From Phellopilus nigrolimitatus (Eukaryota; Basidiomycota; Agaricomycetes; Hymenochaetales; Hymenochaetaceae), in assembly GCA_021029095.1 (NCBI GenBank), contig JAJOHG010000224.1, forward strand, positions 1 to 42,581: DNA of 42,581 nucleotides. The letters are read 5' to 3'. Below are positions 33,301-42,581 of the stretch, piece by piece. The notes beneath the pieces are model-generated. The model did not search any database. It was not told where the DNA came from and saw only the letters and a program-made list of their open reading frames with translations. Position 1 is the stretch's first letter. Each line of letters starts with the position of its first letter. The position numbers and the translations under genes are program-made.

Positions 33301-34707
33301 GGTGACGGTCGAGTGCTTTATGGTTGTGATTATGAATTGTATGGTTTATCCGCTTCGTCGTCAGCATTTCTTTCTTACACGTCTGCAGCTGCGAAAATAT
33401 TGTTCTTTGGAGGGGGCATTTCAATGCTACGGGCAATGAAAAATCTGTAAATCTGTCAATCAACGGAGGTGAAGGTATGTTATCCCCATAGATGCTGATG
33501 CTGAATGATTTGGTTTTCATCCCCCGTACATTGGCCATTAGCTTTCGCTGCAAGTGTCTGGCTGAACGATATCTTCCTCGGCACATCATTTGGGAAGTGA
33601 GTCTTGTCTTTGTTTAGTTCCGCCTTCCCTTAAGGGTACTAATTCGACCTTCACGTAGCTCGTCAAATAACGAGAACATACTGGAAGAGACAGATGAAGT
33701 GTTTGACTTTCCTGATGGGTCTGTCGTACTGGGACAGAGCAATGTCATGACAATCGTCCAGGTACTCCATGACTCATAAACATCGAAGTAACATATTATT
33801 GAAAATGCTACCGCTGCAGGATAATATGGGCCTCAACGAGACAGGGGGTAAGCAAGCACAAATCGCGATGTTCGAATGAAGACTTATTGTACTGCTCGTT
33901 ACATAGACACTACCGATACATCCAAGTCACCACGTGGAATTCGCGGATTTCAGCTCAACAAGGGAAACTTTTCTGACTGGAAAGTGCAAGGAAAACTAGG
34001 GGGTTATACAAAGTGAGGAACTTCAAACATCTCGTACATGAGAGTTCTTAGTTTTTCTTTTCTTTTCTTTTTCCGCTATAGCTTCCCGGACAAAGTGAGA
34101 GGTGTATTTAATGAAGGCGGCCTTTTCGGCGAGAGAGAAGGGTGGCATCTACCCGGTTTCGACACATCATCCTGGGTAAAACGCGATCTCTCCGAAGGCC
34201 TGCCGGGAGACAGTGCGGGAGTTGGTTTCTTTGTGACAACGTTTAGTCTCGACATACCCGAAGAGACAGACGTACCGATCAGTTTTCTTTTCGATGGAGG
34301 GTCAAGTCTAACTGTTCAGCCTTACCGAGCGATTCTGTTTGTGAACGGCTGGATGATGGGAAAGAGAGTTGCCAATCTTGGGTGAGACTTGTAAGGGCAC
34401 TTTGTTGAAACCTGTGGCTAACTCAAATTGTCTCGTTGATCAAGTCCTCAGACGAAGTTTCCCGTCCAGCAAGGCATCCTCGATTATAAAGGCGAAAAGT
34501 GAGTTCTGGTTTGTGCCGCAACACCCGTATAGCTGAACTCTCCTCTTCACTCTAAGTACCGTTGCAATAGCTCTTTGGTCTATGCTACCGAATGGTTCGG
34601 TCTCACCGACGCTCAATCTCGAAGTCGATGGTGTTCTGGAAGGCGGCGTGGGCGGGATCGTCACAAACAATCCTGGTTTCTCCAGTCGTACGCAAGTTTT
34701 GTCGTAA
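30363..34707 (+). CDS. Beta-galactosidase, glycoside hydrolase family 35
   Basis: Secreted enzyme that removes terminal beta-galactose from plant polysaccharides or lactose. Twenty-one exons give 1061 residues, the usual size for fungal GH35. An N-terminal signal or anchor segment ([18 protein letters not shown]) is present. The catalytic barrel shows [38 protein letters not shown] and GGPVIAVQIDNEY with acid/base E230, then [15 protein letters not shown] with nucleophile E324. The first Glu of the usual ENEY motif is Asp here. Downstream beta-rich domains end with the jelly-roll marks [51 protein letters not shown] and TVAIALWSM. Most introns are 50-69 nt; the one at 31689-31726 is 38 nt. 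One exon is 12 nt (31257-31268). The frame is intact throughout. It is paired with F-box gene B. Confidence 0.93.
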
Positions 34708-35439
34708 AAGATTCAGTCGGAAATATGATGAATACAGCAGAGTCTGGGTATCAATTATTTTTTCCTAGTCCCAGAATGTCCTCATTGTTAAGAGTGGCAT
34801 ATGACGACATGCGGCGTGGGAAAATATGCTTCTCAAGCACGAAGTTGCAAAATGCCAGCAATTCGATCTTCCGTACCTCGCGCTCAATTCAAGCTTCCAT
34901 TGACTTGTTGATAGCACAAGAGCTTTGACTGCTCTTATGAGGACTCGTACTGCTTCACGAATAGTCAAAATTTATGTGAACAAAATTATATTCTGACAGA
35001 CACGCTGGCTGTGCTGACCATCAATCCTGTACACGGTTTTTTCGGTCTTTCGTCAAGGTCTCGAAAAGCGAAAATGATTGCGACTCGCTCTAGCCTCCTT
35101 TCCGGGATACTCACTTGAGTATTCAACCAATCATTTACCTTGAAATTGTGCCAGTGATTGAACTCCCGATCCCGTACACTTTACATGGAGTCTGGTGTTG
35201 TGCATCATTTTGCTGTCATGGTTCGATTGTGAAAGACATGTTGCTCCTCGCCGGTCTTTGCTATCTCGACTTCTTACATAAGGTTCTCACGAACGAATTC
35301 TCTCATGATCTGGCCAGTGGCCATGTCTACGAACTTGAAAAATGTGAAACCATAGAATCTTGTACATCTTCTTGGCGAAATAAGCGTTGTACGACAGCAG
35401 TTGTTCTCTTATAACGACCTTACTGACCAATTCCAATGA
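34708..35439. other. Region between the beta-galactosidase gene and its decayed copy
   Basis: No gene supported. It presumably holds the 3' end of the intact gene and what is left of the 5' part of the decayed copy, too diverged to align by eye. On minus, about 35280-35410 can be read as YNAYFAKKMYKILWFHIF and, after a shift, FVDMATGQIMREF, but with no gene structure. Confidence 0.35.
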
Positions 35440-38400
35440 AACAGCTGCAATCTCGTAGTAAAAAGTCAGGATGTCTTCCTTCAGTACGTCTGGCGTGTGG
35501 CTTCTGTAAAATTTCCCTAATCAAACAGTTCTTTCAGCTACAGAATAGTTTATACTGTCTGTCTGGCAGTGCCCTGCAAGCCAAAGGGATTGTCGTGCCT
35601 CGGATCTACCACGACCCCGGTCAGCATGCACTAGCAGATTTTCATCAATGGAAGTGTTCGTCCACCCTTCATTTAATAGATCGATGCTAATTCATCTGTG
35701 CACCACTGATTCAGGAAGCAGAGGAAATTTTAAGGGTATCTGTTGTTAAATATAACATGGGTATTAAATGGATAGGTTTTATATTATCGATTCTGATGTA
35801 CAGGTTGGGTTCCTGTCCTCAGGGATTTGATTGCTCAAATCCACAGAGCTGGGCCACTGTGCCCACAAATTATGATGACTCTCACGAAGACAGCTGGGTC
35901 ATAATACTCGTCTATTCTCTTCATCGGTTTAATTTTGTTGTTAATGTAGTTGTCAGGCCCAGCGAGTTGTTCTGCTTCCAGACGCAAACGCATACTCAGG
36001 TCCATGTTCACTCAATAAGTTGAACCTTACTTACGCTGATAATCGTCTTCACGGTTCGATGATTCCTTCGGCCGAGTGCACTGGGCTATCTGGTTTGTCA
36101 AGAACCTGCCGGTTCCAACCCTCAAGACGTGTTCGACAAGGCGCTGTGCACTGCGAAGGCAAAGGTTCTCAACTTCTACATGCTTTACGGGTCAGCCATC
36201 TGTCTGACTGCGGTATTTAATTAATATGTTCAAATGACTCTTCGTATCGGAATTTCGTGCAAAGCCATCCCTTTCCCGGCGTATACAGTACGTGATATTC
36301 CTCTGTCTTCCTGGCATAATTAGCTGATTATGATGGCTAGCATATTACGGCTGTGGAAGCTCTATCGACTATCAGCTTCTATACTCATAGAGCCCAAACA
36401 CCAGGGCCTTTTTTCGAAGTTCGCCTGCTTTTTACAGTAGGAAACAGCTCATCACCAGCAGTCAATATGACAAATTCAGCTGCGTTTGTTCCTTTCCTTT
36501 CCAATTCAGACACCAGCGGAGGGTTTGTACATATAATGATGAAACAATTCCACGTCAACGCGAGTTAATTTCTTTTTGCCTTCCATTATCAGTTGGGGGG
36601 AAAAAAACTACAGTGCTACCAGGGTGTTTTTCCTTAAGTTTTGACTTCCATCGGCACTTTGTCTCTACCCCAAACATTTCCGCCCATTACACTCTTTGGA
36701 CCCTAACCTAAAGTCGCCATGGCCGATTACTTGTTGGGAAACTCTCGCGAACTTTATACAACTGCCTCTATTCTATTTGCAGGTCAGATCGACATCGGGA
36801 CACCGTATTCCTATTCGGAGACTCCAACTAGCAGCACGAGTCTGCAATCGAGTTAAAGGGGTCATCAGGCTTTCGGAAGACCTCGGATTCAAATGTGAAG
36901 ATTGCTAAAGGTTCTTCTGGCGCGACAAGTTTTAGCATCGTCGGGAATGTGACTGGAATTATCGGAGTCTCAGTTCGCATTGTATAGCGACGTGGGCACC
37001 GCAGGGAATTCTTCGTACCTGTAATCCCTTCTAGCGAGGGTAGCGGAGACGCAAACAATCGGAAACTACTAGCAAAACAGCACAAACACAACTGGTCCCG
37101 TCTGAGGGTCATACTTTGTACGAAACCTTACCTCCGGAACCGAGCTAAGGCTCCGAGGCGACCTCACTGCTAGGATGACCATTAGTGTTGTTGCTCGCCC
37201 GAAATCATCAATGCATTCTGGAATTGGCAGCAGGCCCAGTCGGATGCAAGCGTCAGCAGCGCATGGACGCATTGGAGAGGGTTTGTGGCGTAGCTGCAAG
37301 CTCACACATCGGCGCAGTCGATCAGCGTTCCGGATTCGAGCTATTCAATTTGGAAGGTTGCGGATAGCTTGCCTGAAATGCATGCGAATTTCTCAGACGC
37401 AGAATCGACGACGAATTTACCGTTCAAACCATATCATGGCGTTGGCCGGGTTCTCCACATGTATAGCTGTGACTATCAAGTGGAAGTTCGAGCATCGATG
37501 GGATTGTGCTGCTTCTGACGCCTGGCTCCTTGCAGCTGTGAAAACAGTGTGCTTTGGAGGGGACACTTCGATTCCGCAGGAGTTGAGAAATCCGTCAAGC
37601 TTTTGATCAACGGTGGAGAGGGTACGTCTCATCTGCTGCACTTATTCTAGGCCCTTGCGTTGACGTGTTTTTTGAGAGCGCTTGCAGCGAGCGCACGGCT
37701 CAATGACGTCTTCCCCAACACATTATTCGCAAAATGAGCTCGCGAATAATAAGATTGCATTAGAAATTCGCTAACGTGTGTCCATACTTTATTTATTTGT
37801 ATAGCTCGACAAACAACAAGAATCCACTCGAGGAGACGCATGACGTCCTCACCTTACTCGAGGGCTCAGCGCTCATCTACCATCGTTCAGGACGATGTTG
37901 TAGTCATCGACATGCTAGTGCACACATTCCCCTTTCAATTCTGCCATTCCGGATCACAGAGAAGCATGCATGGAATATTTCAAATGAGCGAGGTAGCAAG
38001 AGCATCAACGAGTCAAGCTAAGCATGTTAATTGTTTACAAAGTTGCCATGTCCGATTGACCGACAGATTGACAGTCGAAGCCGATGCGCCGAAGTTGCCG
38101 CGCGGGATGCGCGGTTTCCAGCTCAACAGCGGAGACTTTTCAAAAACAAGCTGAGGTCGGGCGAATACATCAAGTGAGTGAGTGTGCGATGCATTATCGG
38201 TTCGTGTTTCGTTTTCACATTTGCTCAATGTTCGTTTACGTGCCGCTTCGCCTTCGGCCTCGCAGCAACCCAGAAAATGCTCGCAGTCTGCATCATGAGA
38301 ATGGACTCATCAGCGAGCGTGAGGAGCACCTGTCTGGCTTCGACACATTTTTGCGGACAGACCGCTCTCTGAGTATCTTCTGAGTGTGACATAGTGGGAG

Positions 38401-38860
38401 TTGTGTTCTTCGTCGGGACGTATAAACTAATCTCTCCGGGGATGGTCGCGTCGATGCATTTCATGTTCGACATAGGGACGAGCGGCTCTGTGCAACCGCG
38501 CCGCGCGACACTATTCGTAAACAGATGAATGATGGGTAAAGATTTGCTAGCCTCGGGCGAGCAATAGGGAGCAAAGGCTAGAGGTATTAATCAATCTAAC
38601 ATCTGAACAATCACTGCGCCACTATTACAGCTCGCAGACTACGTTTTCCGTGTACAGAAGGATTCTTGACCACGCCGGCGAGAAACGCGTTTCATATCCT
38701 TGCACTTCTCTTCTTCTCTTGCAAGATCCCTTCGCTGAGATCATCAACCGGCATAAAAGTATGACTATTGAAGCACTCCGGATGATGCGCCCGAACGCAT
38801 CGGTCGCACTCTCGCTCAGCCCGCGTTCGAGACGCGCCCAGATGGCGGCGTAACAGGATA
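35440..38860 (+). pseudogene. Decayed beta-galactosidase (GH35) copy
   Basis: Follows the intact gene in order over about 3.4 kb: a remnant of the 12-nt exon near 35445, then KGIVVPRIYHDPG (35587-35625), [18 protein letters not shown] (about 35810), the region matching [10 protein letters not shown] to INYYMIYG (36050-36190), GNSSSPAVNMTNSAAFVPF (about 36440), the NFSDA segment (about 37390), RGMRGFQLNSGDFS (38101-38142), the LFVN-x2-MMGK region (38510-38540) and the last exon at about 38760-38850. The 5' exons are not recognisable and many frameshifts, stops and small deletions interrupt the rest. The segment holding the nucleophile Glu is not preserved. It is the most diverged of the three copies, so the oldest or fastest-decaying duplicate. 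Not functional as an enzyme. Confidence 0.85.
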
Positions 38861-39355
38861 ATAACGAACAGCCCCTCGTTCGAGGGCCGGATCCGCACCA
38901 GCATTGAATGGCAAGCCGGTAATTGACTTGAACATGCCGGCGGTCATTAATATCGATGTTTTCGGAGCGGAGCCGGTCATATTAGTGTAGGTAGAGATGG
39001 GGGACGGCAGAGATGAGCTGTTTGTATTATGCTGCATGCTCTTTGTGCAGCAGGTTGATTCAAGTAACCAGGACAAATTGTATAGAAGCCTGACGGGGTC
39101 GAAAAAAGAGCCCAAGCTAGAGATCCGAAAAAAGAGGTCGGCGTAACGGGCTTTCTTTGCAGTATTCTGTGAGATCAGGAGACCCCGGGTAGACACAAAG
39201 ATGCCGCAGCTGCACAGCTGAGCAGCGGCAGGTGACGCGTCTCCGACGAGACGGGGAAGTTGTGGGAGCTTGGAGGAGCTTGAGGATCCTGACGCAGCGG
39301 GCATAGAGGGGACGATCGGGGCCACAGATACATCAGGCGGTTTAAAGTCTTAGAT
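38861..39355. other. Intergenic region between the decayed copy and HRI1
   Basis: Contains an open frame on minus (38816-39325) without recognisable motifs or biased composition. It probably holds the 3' untranslated region of the HRI1-like gene. No feature was supported. Confidence 0.35.
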
Positions 39356-40225
39356 TTATATTTCATTTTGCGCCCTCTCCGGAGCGGCTGCCGCCGCTGT
39401 CCCGTCGTACACCTCGACACACTGCCAGCGTCCGCTTCGAGCTGGCCGCGACTCTGCTGAGTATTCCGACCACGCAAGCGCACAGGGCAGCGTGCCCGCG
39501 CCCGACTTGAAGACACAGTGCCAGGCGCCGTCCCCGTCTCCGTCGCCCACGAGCCTCCAGCGCTCCGCAGTAGTCTCGCCATTCTCCTTGAGGACGCCCT
39601 GGCACCAGGCACCCACGCGGACGACCAACCCGCACACGCGCGCCGGGTCCACCGCGGCCACGCCGCCGACACCACCATCAACTCCATCCGCGGACCCGAG
39701 ATCCTCGAGATCCGCGCGCCGGAGGCACACATACACGGCCGCACGCGCGCGGCCGGCGTGCGGGTCGTCGCGCCACACCTCCTCATAGCGCTCGCGCACG
39801 CCTGCGGCGTTGGGCATCTCCCCGCGCTCGAGCGTGTCGCCGTCCGGCAGCGGCTCACACGTGCCCGCATCGCGCACGGCCGCGGGCGCGTCCGTGCGGG
39901 AGTCGACCCAGTGGGCCCACATGCACGAGGCGCCGTCCGCGGCCCTGTGTGCGCGCCCCGCGAAGGCCCAGTCGATCGCGCTGGATCCTTGTCGGAGCGC
40001 CGACGTGTCTGCGTCGGTGAGGATGCGCAGGTCGACGAACAGCTGGGTGGGGGAGGTGAGCACGAGCGTGGAGGTGCGTTCCTCGGGTGCGCCGTCGCCC
40101 TATACATATCCATACACATACAATGTATTAATCAATTAATTAATTAATTCTCAGGAGTTGGCCGTACGCACCCATCGGATTGACACGCGAGTTGTGGCTG
40201 ACGGGCACTGAGCGTCGTTTGTCAT
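39356..40225 (-). CDS. HRI1-family protein
   Basis: Homolog of yeast Hri1, a cytoplasmic/nuclear protein of unclear role named for interaction with the casein kinase Hrr25. Two exons (40172-40225 and 39356-40099) give 265 residues; the intron at 40100-40171 contains an ATTA tetramer run. The start codon at 40225 opens MTNDAQCPS and leads to TRVSIRW. The lipocalin-like Hri1 fold is suggested by STLVLTSPTQLFVDLRIL, SAIDWAFAGRAHR, CMWAHWVDSRT, TLERGEMPN, RYEEVWRDD, CGLVVRVGAWCQGVLKENG and GAWHCVFKSGAG, in the order of fungal members. GC content is high and Ala/Arg/Asp-rich, unlike the F-box and beta-galactosidase block beside it. The frame is intact. Family assignment is from recalled motif order only. 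Confidence 0.75.
40126..40150. repeat. AT-rich ATTA simple repeat in the HRI1 intron
   Basis: A short tetranucleotide run (ATTA units) inside the only intron of the HRI1-like gene, next to the acceptor-proximal half. Likely neutral length-variable sequence. Confidence 0.7.
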
Positions 40226-42086
40226 CTCGATTTTTTTCCCTTTCTTGGAAGACTAGCAACCAGATAGTTTCTAGAGTATTAAAAAAAAAAATAGAAGACT
40301 CCTTGTCTTTTCCGAGTAAGTAATGTTTCGCGTCGCTGAGGGTAGGAGCGCGGGATGGGCGCGGACGTCGAGCTTCTTATCAGGACCCTTTTCCTTTTTC
40401 GCGATCACGTGAGAAAACACGCGACAACAACGCGAGCGACGATCACGACTTACCGAGTCTGTCGAATCAGGAGACAAGACCTACTTCCGCTTCCCCTCCT
40501 ATTTCCCCGCGCTTTGCGTTCTCCGGCCAAGCTCAGGGTCACAAGCCCTCATTTTCACCCCTTCTTGGTCTTTGCGGCGTTTTCTTTTCTTCGCGCGGAT
40601 GGTATGCGTGCGGTCGCTGCTGGGGGACCCGCAGGCGCTGTGTAGGAGAGGCGGCCGCGCGGCGCGGACGTTTGTCGGCCTTCGGTTCTTCCTTCCCCAT
40701 TGCTTTCTCGACGCAGGCGCCTGCGGCGTGGCGTGCAGGTGGGGTGCTCGCGCGGAGATTCCTTGGCATAGTTTACTCTCATTCGTTTTCCTCGCTTTTT
40801 TCGCCTTGGACGTTCTCGAAGGAACACACCCCCCCGACGTACACTGTGCACGCGCTACCGGGCGCTCAAGCTTCCGGGACTGGAGACAGCATCAACATAT
40901 ATTGCTTATTATCCTTTTCGCATGCGGACAAAGATCGACAAGCAGAACAACGCTACAAAAAAAAGCGCAGATACGCGGACGCAAACGGGGCGGAGAACGC
41001 ATGTTTTGGCCGTCCGGCGTGCTACGCGCGGGCGGTGTCCTGGCCTTCGCCGGGCCTATGCTGCGCCTGCATCCGAACCTGAGCCTAATCCTGAGCCCGA
41101 GTCTAATCGATGCATGCGCCGTAACGTTAACCCAAAGTCGCGTGCGTGGGCCGCCCAAGCCACCGGCGGAAGTAAAAAAAAATGACAGGAGAGCAGAGCG
41201 ATACGTACATGTACGCGGCGCAGGTCGGAGCCACAATACGCACAACAGATTGCGGAACTGCCGTGCACGCGTTACTTTGGGTTGCTTTTTGGTGACCTGG
41301 AGCTGGGGCTGGCGTCAGAAGCCGCAGGCAGCCGCGGTTCGGAGGGGAAGCGCCACTCGGGAAGGGAAATGAAAAGAAAAACCCTTCTGGATAAACAATA
41401 TGAGCACTTTATATATATGTAAGGGCCTGGCAGATGAACGAGATGATGAAAAGATGGGTAAAGAGGAAAAGAGGAAAGGGGGGAAGGAGGGAAGGAGGGA
41501 AGCGATGCGGCGAAGCTCGAAGATGAGGGTCTAGCTCCATGCCTTCCACTTCTGCCATTGTACAAAATATGTATCCAGACATCAGACACCCGATGTTGTC
41601 GATATGTTGGTTGTTTGAGTGTCCAGAAATAGGATGGGACTGCGATCGCTTGCGCGTCAATGCCGATTTGGACTACGCTCCTTGAGGTCTAAAGGCTTCG
41701 GATACGGATAGGGAGCGCAAGGGCAGGAAAAATAGTACGGATATTGTTAGTGACCACAACGATGATGACGACGACGCCGACAAAGGGCGCCACCGCCGCC
41801 GTGCGGTTTCGGCGTGCATCTCCCGTCTTCCGTCTTCTCCGTTCTGCATCTTACATCTCGCATCTCACAGGCCCTACCGCCCAAGTCGGGTCGTCGGAGT
41901 TCACCGTCCGGACTCTGTCTTGATTCCTCTTGATTCGCGGGCCCTGAAACGGAAGGCGCGGAAAGAAGGGCTGGTTCATGCGCAGAAGCAGAGTTGAACA
42001 GAGAGAGATTTAATATTGATCGGTATCGGGTTCGGGCCATCGTTAAGGTTTAATGGGAGAAGCTCGCGCGGGTGCGTCCTTGGATC
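40226..42086. other. GC-rich stretch without a supported gene
   Basis: Long open frames occur on both strands (for example plus 40572-41372), but they are Arg/Ala/Ser-rich, overlap each other in several frames and show no motif, which is what GC-rich non-coding DNA produces. The 41440-41510 part is a purine-rich AAGGAGGG-type run. The stretch near 40226 should hold the HRI1 promoter; the stretch near 42086 should hold the 3' untranslated region of the edge gene. Confidence 0.4.
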
Positions 42087-42258
42087 TTAATTCTCTGGTT
42101 CTGGCTCAGCCGTGGCCATGGCCGGAGCATCAGGACCCTGAGCGATCTGGATTACCGAGACGGGCTGTTTACTGTTGAACGAGCCGCGAGAGAAGACGAA
42201 CGCTTGCGTGTGCGGTGTGTAAGCGCAGTACGTATCATACGTTCGGCCGGGGTTCTGA
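42087..42258 (-). CDS. Possible last exon of a minus-strand gene cut by the window edge
   Basis: Encodes 56 residues and a stop after a good acceptor (polypyrimidine CTTTTCCTTTCCTTTCAG). Readable parts are QNPGRTYDTYCAYTPHTQ, AFVFSRGSFNSKQPVSV and an acidic end TAEPEPEN. The composition looks coding, unlike the neighbouring frames, but I do not recognise it. No upstream exon could be joined with confidence in the last 320 bases. A TATATA motif near 42518-42524 could be its promoter, which would make it a very small gene, or the rest lies outside the window. Confidence 0.3.
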
Positions 42259-42581
42259 CTGAAAGGAAAGGAAAAGGGCAAAGACGTTAGGCCAAGAGCC
42301 GTTGGAGGGTGGGACGCAGCGCTATTGGCTCGCCGGAGAACGAAGGCGAAGACGCGGGCGGCTAGCTATCGCCATGGGCATCAGACATCGAAAACGCGAG
42401 CAAGACAGGAGGCGGAAGAGAGGCAGAGTTAGCAAAAGGGTGTGCGTGACCCGTCCGTGTATACGATAGGCCTCGTATCGGACGGAGTCTGACCACCCTC
42501 CGATAGGTGTTCGCACATATATAGAGCCTGCTGTCATCCGTTTGGGGTGGGCTTGTCAGGGGACACACTTGGATATGACAT

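Noticed and set aside
39175..40119. 314-codon open frame on minus overlapping the HRI1-like gene
   Set aside because: It is a GC-driven shadow in another frame: Arg/Pro/Ser-rich and without motifs, while the overlapping frame reads a coherent HRI1-like protein.
40572..41372. 266-codon open frame on plus
   Set aside because: Low-complexity, Arg/Ala-rich, overlapping other long frames, no introns, no motif; typical of GC-rich non-coding DNA.
1..42581. tRNA, rRNA or CRISPR features
   Set aside because: No B-box-like GGTTCGANNCC with a matching acceptor stem was noticed, no rRNA-like sequence and no regularly spaced repeats. A tRNA search program would settle this.

Overview
The window reads as nuclear DNA of a filamentous basidiomycete, most likely an Agaricomycete. 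Genes are dense and on both strands, and nearly all carry many short GT-AG introns of about 46-70 nt. Several domain types are typical of mushrooms: DUF6698, a PIF/Harbinger transposon, an F-box/leucine-rich family, a GH35 beta-galactosidase and a Zn2Cys6 regulator. I resolved splice sites by eye. The spliced lengths of the long genes come out as exact multiples of three, which supports the models. No RNA gene, CRISPR array or bacterial-type feature was found.

Left part (1-10.0 kb). A minus-strand pyruvate decarboxylase gene (726-3102) has two compensating 1-nt frameshifts. Next is a minus-strand gene (3628-5777) that joins three U1-type zinc fingers to a DUF6698 domain. A complete PIF/Harbinger DNA transposon follows (6502-10022), with identical 63-nt terminal inverted repeats, a 3-bp target duplication, a transposase with an intact DDE triad, and a convergent second gene encoding a Myb/SANT-like protein. 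The long second intron of that gene holds an antisense fragment of a polyubiquitin gene.

Middle part (10.0-24.7 kb). This is mostly housekeeping: a Delta-12 fatty acid desaturase, a possible small secreted protein, the ribosome-biogenesis factor UTP3/SAS10, a short gene resembling part of Enhancer of polycomb (EPL1), a 17-exon Zn2Cys6 transcription factor, and divergent from it TOM22 of the mitochondrial import receptor. A gene-poor 2 kb follows, with at most relics.

Right part (24.7-39 kb) is a segmental duplication. An F-box gene and a divergent beta-galactosidase gene form a two-gene unit present twice. The left unit keeps the F-box gene but only a 3' scrap of the beta-galactosidase. The right unit keeps both intact. 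A further, heavily decayed beta-galactosidase copy follows downstream. After it come an HRI1-family gene (minus) and a GC-rich stretch with no convincing gene. A possible last exon of a minus-strand gene lies at the right edge.

The genes do not form one pathway. The clearest local relation is the repeated F-box/beta-galactosidase pair sharing a divergent promoter. Micro-exons of 6-12 nt recur in three unrelated genes; one supplies a zinc-ligand cysteine of the transcription factor.
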